This document shows positions 1 to 11,275 of a stretch of 64,000 nt of DNA, in pieces. The DNA lies in NCBI GenBank assembly GCA_947095535.1, contig OX352772.1, forward strand, positions 318,132,018 to 318,196,017. Direction: 5' to 3'. Both the position numbers and the translations under genes were made by a program. Position 1 is the first letter of the stretch, and each line of letters begins with the position of its first letter. This stretch comes from Poecilobothrus nobilitatus. Lineage: Eukaryota; Arthropoda; Insecta; Diptera; Dolichopodidae. Below the pieces are notes generated by a model that was not told where the DNA came from, did no database searches, and was given only the letters and a program-made list of their open reading frames with translations.

Positions 1-572
1 ATATTTGATTATAATATGTAATAGGTATATAATATATTATATATGTTCATATGTCGGTAAGTACTAAGTACATATTTTTTAATTTAGATAAAAATATTGA
101 AACTGAATAAATGTTATCATGTTATTTATGAAATATAAATATAACTGAGCTATTGGTGCCTATATTTTAAAAGTTTAAATTAACGTAAAATATTATTTCA
201 CGATTTTTAAATTATTCTAAAAATAAAAAAATATATAGGTATCTATATATGTGTATGTATATTATGTATGTATGTACTAATTTAATTTTATTTTACCTTG
301 AAACTTGATAAAAATAAATTTTTCATTGTTTAATTTTTGTCCATAAAAAAATATTTTCAATATATTGAACCCGTATAGTTTCAAATGTAAAACTTTTTTG
401 AATTATAAAATTAATGTTTTTCTCAAAATTCATATTTATTTTTTTTTTTTTGGAAATTTCTTTAAAATTCATAATTCATTAATAAATTGATGGAAAATAT
501 TTGCAAAATATTTAAATAAATTATAAATTAATACTCTATTCTAGTCTATATATTATATAATATACATATATT

Positions 573-665
573 GGCTAAAGTGGGGTGAGTTTAGTCAGCA
601 AGAATCTGATACTATCAAGGAACAATTCTTAGTGTCTTTTGAAGATTCTTACCTCACTTAGGAAA
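573..665 (+). repeat. LINE-like 3' tail repeat (copy 1)
   Basis: This short G-rich-then-pyrimidine-rich segment resembles the 3' part of the repeat at 41025-41105. Shared blocks are GTTTAGT..., AAGAATCTGA, ATTCTT-GTGTCTTT and GAAGATTC followed by ACCTC. It also resembles the ends of copies at 12544-12670 and 43683-43808, where an A-rich tail follows. The pattern of repeated 3' ends suggests a non-LTR retrotransposon 3' UTR (inference). No coding capacity is visible here. Confidence 0.5.
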
Positions 666-1239
666 ATAGTACCTGAATGTAAGTAGGTACTGATTACTTA
701 CATTTTTTTTCTATATTTTTGAAATATTAATATTTGCTTGCTAATGAAAGGTAAGTGACTAGAGTAATAATGTAAAAATTACCTTACAAATTTAATTATA
801 AATTTTATTTAAAATTAAATATTGATTTAAATGTATTTAAATATGGTTTCAAAAAAAAAAAACCGAGGTTTAATGATAAGTTTAACTAATATTTACTCTT
901 TTTTATACAAAAAGATAACAATATATTATCATTTCACCAAAATGCATTAATAATACCTATTGGAATATAAAAGATATATATCTATTATGTATAATGTACA
1001 TATGTATGTATATAATTTTTAAAATTAATTTAAGTTCAGTCATTTTTATTTTCAGACAACATTGTGTTGTAATTTTGAAAAAAATAAATTATGTTTATAT
1101 AATTTGGAACACATTTAATTTTTACACTTAAAGCTAATAAATGAAAAAGATAAAATTTTGACTATTTTAGATTCACATGATTCACACGATTGAATTTTTG
1201 TGAGGATCTCGATTTACAATGTAGTTGTTAAAGAGTTGA

Positions 1240-1482
1240 TATACCAATATAATGGGATGAAACCCCTTCATGCTAACGCAGTATAGTGGCAAGGGAGTCC
1301 GGATAGGAATAGGACAGGGATGCGGAAACATTGAATTGAGTGTGGGACCGTAAGTTAACAAAGAATCCCCTTTTATTATTACTGTTTTGCTAACAGTGAC
1401 ATAGCCATCAACAGTTACAACATGCAATAGTATATACAATACCTTCCTGCATGAGGTAATTAATTCAAGGTAACCCCATGGT
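1240..1482 (-). repeat. Interspersed repeat, family shared with 40780-41030
   Basis: Read on the minus strand, this segment aligns almost end to end with plus-strand 40780-41030. Shared blocks in the same order are CCTCATGCAGGAAGGT, ACTGCATGTTGTAA, TGTTGATGG, TGTCACTGTTAG, CAATGTTTCC, ACTGCGTTA, AAGGGGT and CATCCCATTATATT. The 85-codon open frame through it does not resemble a known protein. The two copies lie in opposite orientation 40 kb apart, so this is a dispersed element rather than a tandem duplication. Confidence 0.7.
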
Positions 1483-1539
1483 CATTAACTATTATTATTG
1501 ATATTGTTATTAGTTGTTAATATTATTATTATTTACTGC

Positions 1540-1640
1540 AGAGTGAGTCATCAGTAGTTTACAACTTGCAGTAGTATATAACACCTTCCTACATGATATA
1601 ACCAAGGATAGCTCCACTGTGCAGCTATTATTATTATTAT
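1540..1640 (-). repeat. Partial second copy of the 1240-1482 repeat
   Basis: On the minus strand the blocks TGTAGGAAGGTGTTATATAC, ACTGCAAGTTGTAA and CTACTGATG repeat the start of the 1240-1482 element about 100 bp away. It is truncated and followed by an ATT-rich microsatellite. It may be a broken tandem neighbour of the first copy or an independent insertion. Confidence 0.5.
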
Positions 1641-1683
1641 TATTAATTATACGATATACATTATTACGATAAAATTACTGCAT

Positions 1684-1777
1684 ATTTTTTTTTATATGAC
1701 CTGACCGGGGATTAAAACCTAAAACCCTTCGATTGAAAGACTGGCGATATAACCACTACGCTATGAGTCATTGTGGA
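1684..1777 (-). mobile_element. tRNA-derived SINE head (degenerate)
   Basis: On the minus strand, TAGCGTAGTGGTTA (1750-1763) fits the Pol III A box. GGTTTTAATCCCC (1707-1719) is a decayed B box at tRNA-like spacing. An A run follows at 1685-1693. The T stem and acceptor stem are imperfect, so this is a tRNA-derived SINE or tRNA pseudogene rather than a working tRNA gene. Confidence 0.5.
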
Positions 1778-2276
1778 GAAGATGTACACACATACATATA
1801 AATTTGATTAAAACACTCTGTTTTGGCTTTTTTGATAAATCGTAACATTTAATTTGTTATTTCTGTAAAAATAATTTAAATTAAATTGAAACAAATTTAA
1901 TAAAAAACTTTTAAAATGATTTTAAATAGTTTTGTTATGCAAAACATTTTAACGTTCTTACCATTCATTCTACACTTTTAAATAATTCTCCTGTTGAAAA
2001 TTTTACCAAAATCATGAGTTCAAATAATATTATACAGATTTGCTTCTGTAATTCTCTCATTTCCCTGGGGCAAAAAAAAAAACACAAAAATTAATTTATT
2101 TATTTATTTATCGTTGATATAATTTTTTTTTTTTTGTATTATTTAATTAATTTTAATAAAATTTAAATTAAAAAAATTATAATCTATACTATTAATAAGA
2201 AGAAAAAATATATTTTTGTTTATTTAATAATTATACAAACACAAAAAAAAAATTTGTTTTCAAAAATTCTTTAATA

Positions 2277-2758
2277 TACAGGGTGTTCCAGAAATATTCT
2301 GCCATGGAGCTTGTAGGTAATTTTTTTTTTTTTTCCTTGCCACTCCTGTAAGGAGCATAGGGCATCCACTAAATCATTTATTCATATTTGACTAAGCGTC
2401 TGTTTCTGGAATCATTATTTCACTAATCTCTTGATTACTCGGCTGAAGCTATTGTACAAGACTATGAAACGTTTCTTTTATTTCTATGCCATCTATTGTC
2501 TTATAAAAGAATTTTGTTTTATTATTATTTTATTATATATTACAATATGATATTAATTATAATTTATATTCTTATTTTTAATTTAATTTATTATACTAAT
2601 TACATATTGAGCATTTTTTTTAGGTAAATATTACTTTCGACCCCTATAACTCCTTATGTGTTGGAGATAGACATTTCTTTTCCATACAATTTTTTGCATA
2701 TTTTGAACTCCGCTATCATCTACTGCTCTATGACAGGTTATTTTCGGGACACACTGTA
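2277..2758. mobile_element. TIR element flanked by TA, with nested LINE tail
   Basis: The left end starts TACAGGGTGTTCCAGAAATA. The right end, reverse-complemented, starts TACAGTGTGTCCCGAAAATA. The dinucleotide TA lies outside both ends (2275-2276 and 2759-2760), as expected for Tc1/mariner-type insertion (family assignment is inference). No transposase is readable, so the element is non-autonomous or broken. A T-rich run at 2320-2335 followed by LINE-like sequence lies inside it. Confidence 0.55.
2320..2480 (-). repeat. LINE 3' end fragment (minus strand) nested in TIR element
   Basis: The poly(T) at 2320-2335 is the A tail of a minus-strand insertion. It is followed by CCACTCCTGTAAGGAGCATAGG, which resembles the segment after the poly(T) at 3654 (GTTGGGAGCATAGG). 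A tail plus repeated 3' end suggests a 5'-truncated non-LTR retrotransposon. No long reading frame remains. Confidence 0.45.
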
Positions 2759-3653
2759 TATAAATATTTAATACGAGGATAAAAACAAAATCATTGTTCC
2801 AAATTCGCATCACATTTATATAAACAGAAAAAATAAACCATTTTTATTATTTAGTATTTATTAAACAAATTTAATGAAGATTTCGCATAATATTTCAATG
2901 ATGACTAATTTTTTCGTTTAAAATAAAATAAAAAACTAAGAAAAAATTCATTCAAACCTCATTTTATTTTACTTTAATTTTATTACATTTTGAGTGAAAT
3001 AAAAAAAAAGGAAAAAACCAAAACTAATAATACTAACGAGGACAATATGGTTAACATCATCATCATTCATTCATCGCGTAAGCCGGAGATTTCTAATTAA
3101 TGATTTGATGTGAGTTCTGCCACATTAAATTGGACGATCGTGTATAATATTTAAATAGTGGTGTGTTTATATGGAAGAAAAGGCAAAATGTATGAGTAAA
3201 AAAACAAAAAAAAAATCGCAATATAAAATATGCTTCAATTATTTAATATTTACATACATATACATACATGTACGTATATCTAAAACATATGTATCTACAT
3301 AATATCCAAAAAACAAAGTTTACTATTTTTTTTATTATTTGTTTTATGATTGTTTGTATATTTTGAGTTTTGTTTTTTTATTAATAAATAATTTTTTTTT
3401 TTTAAAAAGAAATGTCAGTTTTAATCAATTTTAAATATTCAATGAATATAATAATGTATTTATATACAACATTATGTTGTATCATGCTGATTTCTGAGTT
3501 CTGAATAATAAATTATTATTTTAATATATAGAATAAAATTAACCTTAAGTTGAAATTAGTTCAACACTTTTATTAAATAATGAAATTAGATTCAATATAA
3601 ATTAAAAAACTTAAGATTGAAAGATATTTTGTTGAGTAGATATACCTATAAAT

Positions 3654-3835
3654 GTTTTTTTTTCTGCCCTTGTTGGGAGCATAGGATGTGTACTAGGCAT
3701 CTTCATCTGATTCTGTTTTGAGGAGTTATTATAGCTTCCTCCTATGTGTTATTTATTGTCGGCAGTTCTTGCAAGATCTTGCAGCTCCATGTGTTATTGG
3801 GACGGCCTCATCTGCGGATTCCATTTCATTGCATA
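3654..3835 (-). repeat. LINE 3' end fragment (minus strand)
   Basis: A T run (A tail on minus) precedes GGGAGCATAGG, the block shared with the 2320-2480 copy. Reading the minus strand gives a short broken frame (MELQDLARTADNK, then a stop) ending near the A tail. That is plausible for the end of a retrotransposon ORF2, but too short to classify. Confidence 0.45.
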
Positions 3836-3850
3836 AATGTAATAAGTATA

Positions 3851-3982
3851 TTCGGTCGAATGCATAAAACTGAGCTAGAACTCAAATCTTACATTTTCAA
3901 ACCAAATCTACTAGTTCAGGTGTAGATTTTGTTCGAAAAAATGAGATTTGAGTTTAAGCTTAGTTTTATGAATATTCGGGTC
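3851..3982. mobile_element. Foldback MITE, GAATGCATAAAACTGAGC family
   Basis: The left arm reads GAATGCATAAAACTGAGCT then CTCAAATCTTA. The right arm, reverse-complemented, reads GAATATTCATAAAACTAAGC then CTCAAATCTCA. The element is nearly a hairpin of ~130 bp. A second copy lies at 39499-39641 and an extra half copy at 39643-39665. No target duplication is certain. Confidence 0.6.
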
Positions 3983-5424
3983 CATTATTAGTTTTAAATC
4001 ATGTTGGTATCAAGATTATCCGTGAGTAAAAGAAACTTATAATTTTGAAACTTACGTTTGAAACAAAATATATTTATTTCTCTTCTATTTGAACAGAATT
4101 TAATTTTAATAATAGGTATATAAAAACAAAATACGATAAAATGTGTAATAAAAAAAAAGGTAGGATGTTTTCGAACACTAGTGCAAAAAGAATTTATGTC
4201 GCTGAGAGTATTAGTGGCGTAAATCAATCCTTGTATGATTCATATACTATTACAAAAGATGTACTTAAAATAAATCTTATAGTTACTTTCATATTATGTA
4301 CTTTAAAAAATTAGATTTTTACTACTTATCGATTCATTTTCGATTCTCTTTTAATTAAGATTTAGTATGGTTTTTTTCTTTTTCAATAATTAAGAATATG
4401 TTAAAAAAAAAGTAAATCGAATTGATCGATCGAATAATTTGAAATTAAATACAAAAATCAAAACATATCAAATTTGAGAGTCAAATTAAAAGTCAAACAA
4501 TTTTAGAAGAGTTAAAAGAGTTCAATGTAAAGTTTAAAGAGTTCAGTCAAGTGATTACTAAATTTGTTCATAATCTCTGCTATAATATATTATACAATGT
4601 TAAAATAATAATCTTTTCAAAAATTTTTATAAACTTACAAAAAAAAAAAAAAAATTTGTAGGAAACGCAAAGAATTAAAATTATCTGCTATACACAATAC
4701 AGTTAAAAAGTTTCGAAAAATTCTCTTAACAACCGATCATATAAAAATTTTGAATATTTTTTTTTTTTTAAATGTTATTTATTTTTTTTTTTTTGTTAAT
4801 TTATAGATGACAATAAAACTTAAAAAAGATTGACTATAAAATTTTTAGACAAGTAAAAAAAAAAGTTTTTGTTTAAATTTTAAAATAAAATAATAAAATT
4901 AACTTTGCCGTGTTTAGTATTTAATAGTCAATGTTAATAATTTTAACTTGACAATGACATTGAAAAAAAAAAACAAAATAAATTTTGATATTAAATATTT
5001 ACATAAATTATTTTAGTTTTATTTTGTATAAAGATTTAACATAAATAGTTTTATATAAGTATTATCAGAATTTACTATATTTTGTAGAATTGTATGTAAT
5101 ATTTTTGAACTTTAATTTAATTACGAGTACAATTTGGAAATGAATGTACTTAAAGGCTTTATTAAATTTTGTAGAATATTTTTAAAACGTTATAAAAAAA
5201 GAAAACTTTCATTGCTCGAGATGAAAAGCAATAAAATTTTAGACAAAATAGCTTTCATATAACAATCGCAAAGTTATAGAACAACTTTTTAGATAGCTTA
5301 ATCCGTACACAACCAAAGTTCTTAAGTGGTACATTTCTTTAAAGTTGAGAATTGGTCTATTTTCAAGTATAGTTATGATATAACGCAAATTTTATTGCAT
5401 ATTATTTCATTCCATGAAGGTCAA

Positions 5425-5484
5425 AAAAATTTATTTAGGGCTTGCAAAATCTTTAGTTTTCATAAGCCCATTAAATAAATTTTT
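5425..5484. repeat. Imperfect hairpin, ~19-bp stem
   Basis: AAAAATTTATTTAGGGCTT (5425-5443) pairs with 5464-5484, whose reverse complement differs only by an extra AAT-type bulge before GGGCTT. The loop is about 20 nt. The size is like a small-RNA precursor or a mini foldback. Nothing else supports a function. Confidence 0.45.
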
Positions 5485-8400
5485 CTATTCTATTTTATGA
5501 AGGTAAAAATTTGACCTTAGATATTTGAATGTTATCTATAATGGAAAATGTTTGTACTTCCCCGTTTTTTAGAACTATGCTATAATTGGTCAACTATGCT
5601 ATGGTCTATTGAAAATTTGTCATTTTTATATAGGTAGGCACTCAGAATTTGAAGTTTTGTGCAAAATTGAACATCAAATATTATTATATCTTTACATGTA
5701 TGTTATACGATTTTTCTTAATAAAATATAATCGCAACTTTAGAATGTTTTTATTAACATTATCGTTTTAAAATATGTGCTTTTTAGAAAAATCGTAGGTT
5801 TTACATACTGCTTTTTTTTTTGTTCAATAAAATAGTAATATTTCATCTTTAAATTATTTAATTAATATATATGTTTTATTAATATAATTATATCTAAATT
5901 GTGACATAAAACTTAGTATTTCCTTATTCTAAAATCTTGAAGAAATTCGGCAAAAAAATTTTAATTCAAAACTGACAGGAAAATTTTCTGTTTTTTTATT
6001 AATATTTATTATTTTCTTTAACTAAAACAAAAATATTTCTTGGTTTCTTTGGATTGTTTTGGTTTCTTTGTTAAGATGTTACATACTTTTATTTTTAAAC
6101 TGAGCTTTATTTTTATTATAATCCGCATATTTCTTGATTCTGGATAATGAAAAATATTTAAAACAAATACATTTTTTCCACACATACAAAGCTTATAAAG
6201 ACAAAAAATTTTAGTGTGCTGGTATTAGGTACATGTTATAATTATTTTTTACGATGATTTTTTTTTTTAAATTACCCAACAAAAAGTAGACCACAAAAAT
6301 GTATTCCAAAAGCAAAAAACAAAATAGCCATTATTTAAGCCATAATTGAAAAAAAGAAAGAAATATAAAATTCAAAAACAAAAAAAAGAGAAGAAAAAGC
6401 GACGACGAATAATTTGTGATAATGACGTAAGCTTTTCTTATTCTGTTCTAAACAAAAAAAAAAAAAAAATAGTGTCTAAGTGTGTATGAACCACAAAAAA
6501 AAAAAAATTAATTCAACTGACTTTGACCATGTTAATTTTTTTTTTATTTATTTTTAACAAATTCTAATCTAAAACAACCGTGTTATCCACACGTAAATAA
6601 TGAAGGTTTTTTTATTGTTTTTAATTTGCTGTCCATTCATTAAATTTATTTAGCACTATTAATTAGAAAACCGAATATTATATATTAGCATTTTTATCAA
6701 ATTAGGATATATTATGTAATATATATTTCAAGAGTTTTAGTAGATAATTAAAATACAATTTAAAATTAGGGTTTATTCAATATAAAGTACATATGTATTA
6801 AGATATATTATTCAAGTTTTTGTTTAAATTAAATTTTATTTCAATTTGTACTTTTAAAATACTTTAATTTATTTATAGTATATTTTAAAATTTTATCACT
6901 TATTAATGCACACCGAAATAAAACAATTAGAATTAATTTTTAAAGTCCTTTATTATTAATATATAGTAGTAAAAATTTTAATCGAATTTACTGTATACAT
7001 AATGATATAAGAGGTGGGGTTTTTATTAAAAAAAAAAAAAAAAACTGTTATACCAGAAAAACTTACTTATAAAATTTAAAAGTTTTTTATTATTAAAAAA
7101 AGTCCATTTGCGGTTTAAACTGAACTCGACTTATAAAAAAGCAAGTTAACTTTTATACACGAAATTTTTTCATTTGTGAAAATTTCTATCTATTCTCTAT
7201 ATCTAAATCAATCTCTATCGCTCTATTTCACATTTTTCATCTAAAAAGATTGCAATGCTATAATTCTTTTAAAATGGAAAGTCATCCATTTTTATTGAAA
7301 AATATTTAAATTTTCGTCAATTTTTTTTTTTTTTTTTTTTTATTAATTATTTCGAAGCAAACGCATTAGTGTACGAATAAAAAAAAATTTAACTAAATAA
7401 AAGAAGAGAATATTACGTAAACATATGTGGTGGGTTGTGCAGGGTATATAAATACTTTACTAAAACGGTACGTCATCGTTACGTTAAGTTGATGTCAGGT
7501 TGACCTTAATTATTTTAAACTAAATGAAAAAAATAAAACTTCTATTTTAAAATAATTTTAAATAATAATTTTTTTTTTTTATCATAAATTGTGCTTAAAT
7601 TCAAATTAAAATTATAAATAATAAAAAAAAAAAACAAAAAAAGGAAATAAAAAATCAAAGACTTAATATTGTTTAATTTAATTTATTTAATAATTAAGAA
7701 TTTTTTTTTCGTAGTTTTTTTTTGTTCCACATGATGACACAATAAATATACATATTATGTATATATGTATATATGTTAGAAGGTTTTAATTTATATAAAA
7801 CAAAATTTTGTAAAAAATAGTACCTAGATATTCTTTTTATATCATCCAATTTCCCGGATATTTAAAAACCTTACTTAATGTTATACTTAATATAGTATTT
7901 ATTCTGTTTCAGTTTCAGTGATGTTCTTGAAATTAATTTGTTTTTAGGTTCAACTACTTTTTGGCACTATTTAATTTTTTTTTTTTCTAATTGATAATAT
8001 TTTTAATTTTTTTTTATTATAATTAAAATACATATACATACATATTTCCAAAATAAAAAAAAATAAAAAATTGTGATAGTTAAAACTGGTTAAACTTAGA
8101 TTATTTTTATTAGTAAAAAATTATTTTATAATATACTTAAATTGAAGTGCGTATACATTTATACAATAACTAATGAATATAATTAGTTATAAATTTTTAA
8201 AAAATATAAAATAATTGACAATTAAATAAAGGCCACACGATTTGACTATTAGTTTGTGCTATATAAGCCCCACTAGGCCATTCATATGTATTATAAATTT
8301 TCTTAATTTTTGAATATTGAGTAAATAAAGCAATTAATTTTTTCTATAGTTATGTATAGTTTTTAGTTAGTTAATGTAATTTTATATATATATGTATTTA

Positions 8401-8589
8401 TTCAATTTATTTCTGAAACTGACCTTAATTTAATTATTAATTATTTTTTTTACTGATCTCATTACAATAAAAAAATTCTGCAGTAGATATGAGTGGATAT
8501 GAGTTTGGGTAAGTTTGTGTAAACGAATTGAATTAATTATATGATTATATTAAAATGAATTATGCAATTAAACTGTTAATATCAACGAT

Positions 8590-8880
8590 TTTTAATGGGA
8601 TCTGGTACGAAAGGTTACTTTCTAAAATTTCGCCAAGATAAAATCCCGGAAAAAATATTTTAATTGTTTTTTTTTTTAAGTGCCCCCGAAAAATTCCCCC
8701 CTTTTTAGTTTGTAAATTTTTTTGAGAATAACTCTGATTTTGAATTAAACTTTTATATCCCTCCTAATTCAAAATATCACATATACATATGTATGTACAT
8801 AATAATATAAATATTCTGAAAAAAGGGTATAAGTAATCCAGATTTTGTAACCAACTCTAAAAAAATTTCCCCGAATTAAT
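8590..8880. repeat. Dispersed repeat, GTAACCAACTC family (copy 1)
   Basis: The core GATTTTGTAACCAACTCTAA (8841-8860) recurs at 27799-27818, in altered form at 27727-27748, and at 58807-58822. Each is followed within ~20 nt by CCTTATT/CCGAATT/TCTAATT-type sequence. Upstream C-rich and AATCCC-like motifs are also shared. No terminal repeats or coding sequence could be fixed. Confidence 0.4.
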
Positions 8881-10182
8881 TTTGTTTAAATAAATATTTC
8901 AAAAATATTTATGTATTTGTTCTTTTTATTTCTATAGAAAATAATATAATAATAAAATTTCATATTATGTAACTTATAATTTATAAAAAAAATATTTATT
9001 TATTATCTTTCCCTGTAATGAAAAACAAATTAAAATACAAAAAAGCAGGATTTTGAAAAGCGTTATTATGTCCTACTCTCTTTTTAAAGGTAGAACATTT
9101 TTGTAAATATTTTCCTCTTTCAATTTTAATTTCATATATGAGTTCGACAAAACGAAATCATCCCAAAATTAAAAATGCAATATTTAGTGTTAGATATAAG
9201 ATACACATATCTTTATTATAGGAGTTTTCGTTTATGTCTTTTAATATTTCAATTTAAATTGTAGATTCATATTACATATGTATATACATATTTCAATTAC
9301 TTACATACATATACATATATATAACCCAATTTAAAACATTTGCATAATAGAAAACTGATCTCTAATATTATAATGATTATGATTTAACTATAATTTGACT
9401 TAAAACATTATAATAAAACAGTAATAAAAAAAAATGTAGATATTAAAATGCAAAAGAAAAATTATAGGAAATTTACTTGTTTTCAAAATCTAATAAATTA
9501 TCTGTCATTTATTTAATTACATTTGCTAATTTAAAAAAAATTAACCTGTATCTAAATCAATTAAATATTAAACATGTGCAATACATATTTTAAATTTTAT
9601 TACTTTTTAAGTACCTATACTAATAAAATATATACATATATTCATACAATTCTTATTTATATAAAAAAAATTCAATTTTCAGAATGATAATTAAAGTGAA
9701 TTTGAAACTTCAAAGTCATTTTCGTAGCAAATTTATTATTAATTTAGTGTAAAAAACTTTAAATAAATAAAAAAAAATACATTTTTTTTTTTTTTTTCAA
9801 AAGATAAGTGTTCTTATCAATATTACACTTATTAATCTTATCAAATATCGAAAAAAAAAAAAAAAACGAAGAAAATAATAAGTAAATTGAATTTTATGTA
9901 CATTGAATTATGATATACGAACCGCAAATATTTTCAAAATTTTATTTTACTGACGTAATTTGTATAAAATTAACTTTAATATTGTGTTTCAACATAAATT
10001 TAATTAATTTTTAATTGTGTATTTATTTAAGTTTTGAAAATTCTCAAGTAAAATATTGTAAGGTTTTTTTTTTTTTTAAGTTATTTAAAAAATATATGAA
10101 TGTTATACTTAAGAATTTTCATTTTGTAAAATGAAGAAAAAAAAAACCACTCAAAAACCACTTTTCTTTCAATTATTTCAAT

Positions 10183-10188
10183 TTTATT
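10183..10188 (-). terminator. Candidate poly(A) signal for the Nmdmc gene
   Basis: AATAAA on the minus strand (TTTATT on plus) lies ~100 nt past the stop codon at 10289-10291. In such AT-rich DNA this hexamer is common, so the assignment is tentative. Confidence 0.3.
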
Positions 10189-10288
10189 TCTATTACATAT
10201 ATAATAAATATTATTTTATAATTGCTATTATGTATATATATATACTCGTACTTATACAGATACTTTCCTATTATTTTCTTAATTTTTT

Positions 10289-11275
10289 TTAAAAAGTAAA
10301 TTTATGTTTTTCAACTGTTTTTTTAGCAGCTAATATAGTATTATGCATTAACATTGTTACAGTCATTGGTCCAACACCGCCCGGTACTGGTGTTATCCAA
10401 CCAGCAATTTCTTTACATTTTTCAAATTCAACATCACCAACTAATTTTGTTTTACCAGTTTTTTGACATGTTATTCTTGTAATACCAACATCTATAATAC
10501 ATGCACCAGGTTTTATCATATCTGATTTAATTAAATTTGGTACACCAGTTGCTGTTATTATAATATCAGCTTGTTTACAATACATTTTTAAATCTTCTTC
10601 AGGTGTAAAACGATGACATATTGTAACAGTTGCATCCATACCATCAGTATCATTACGACCATCAACATGTAATAACATTGAAATTGGCATACCAACATTT
10701 TTTGAACGTCCAACAACAACAGCTTTTTTACCAAATGTTTTAATATTACTACGTTTTAATAATTCTTGTACACCTAATGGTGTACATGGTATTAATGCAT
10801 TCATATCTAAACATAATCTTCCAACATTTTTCTCATTAAATCCATCTACATCTTTATCACATGATACACTATTACATATTATTCTTTCATTAATATGCTG
10901 TGGTAATGGTAATTGTACTAAAATACCATCAACATTTTCATCATTATTTAATTGTTCTATTATTTGTAATAATTCATCTTGTGTAATACTAGATGGTAAA
11001 TTTTTTGTTATACTATTAATACCAACATCAGCTGCTGCTTTCATTTTATTACTTACATAAACACAACTAGCTGGATCTGAACCAATTAATATTGCTGTTA
11101 ATTGTGGTCTACGATTACCTTGTTTTATCCATAAATTTACTTCTTCTTTCATTTCTTGACGAATTTCTTCAGCAATTTTTTTACCATCAATAATTTTTGC
11201 TATTTTTCGACTTTTTTTTAAACAATTTTCAATATTTTCATTATTTAATGTATTAGTATTATTAATTTTTGCCAT
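10289..11275 (-). CDS. Nmdmc: Bifunctional methylenetetrahydrofolate dehydrogenase/cyclohydrolase, MTHFD2 type
   Basis: A 328-residue protein of the FolD/MTHFD family, which oxidises 5,10-methylene-THF and hydrolyses 5,10-methenyl-THF in one-carbon metabolism. The MTHFD2/Nmdmc branch is mitochondrial and NAD-dependent (family knowledge). Visible landmarks, counted from the ATG at 11275, are: YVSNK at 73-77 with the catalytic Tyr/Lys pair, GILVQLPLP at 117-125, DVDGF at 142-146, the dinucleotide loop VGRSKNVGMP at 188-197, and PGGVGPMTVTML near the C-terminus (298-309). The insertion HVDGRN...DATVTICHR matches MTHFD2 rather than the cytosolic trifunctional enzyme. The frame is open upstream to a TAA at 11345-11347, but the first in-frame ATG is at 11275; the earlier codon at 11320 is GTG. 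The N-terminus is Asn-rich and lacks an obvious arginine-rich targeting helix, so a 5' exon may be missing. No intron interrupts the domain. Confidence 0.93.
   Translation of the reverse strand: MAKINNTNTLNNENIENCLKKSRKIAKIIDGKKIAEEIRQEMKEEVNLWIKQGNRRPQLTAILIGSDPASCVYVSNKMKAAADVGINSITKNLPSSITQDELLQIIEQLNNDENVDGILVQLPLPQHINERIICNSVSCDKDVDGFNEKNVGRLCLDMNALIPCTPLGVQELLKRSNIKTFGKKAVVVGRSKNVGMPISMLLHVDGRNDTDGMDATVTICHRFTPEEDLKMYCKQADIIITATGVPNLIKSDMIKPGACIIDVGITRITCQKTGKTKLVGDVEFEKCKEIAGWITPVPGGVGPMTVTMLMHNTILAAKKTVEKHKFTF

Larger units (their letters stand above)
4230..10180. other. Gene-free AT-rich stretch
   Basis: No coding region is supported here. The stretch is homopolymer-rich, with many A and T runs of 10-20 and short TATG/TACA microsatellites. 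The only structure noted is the hairpin at 5425-5484 and a dispersed-repeat copy near 8590-8880. Short open frames lack conservation or splice-site support. Confidence 0.5.

Noticed and set aside
1182..1439. 85-codon minus-strand frame
   Set aside because: It lies inside a dispersed repeat. The other copy (40780-41030) keeps only partial similarity at protein level, and no family is recognised.
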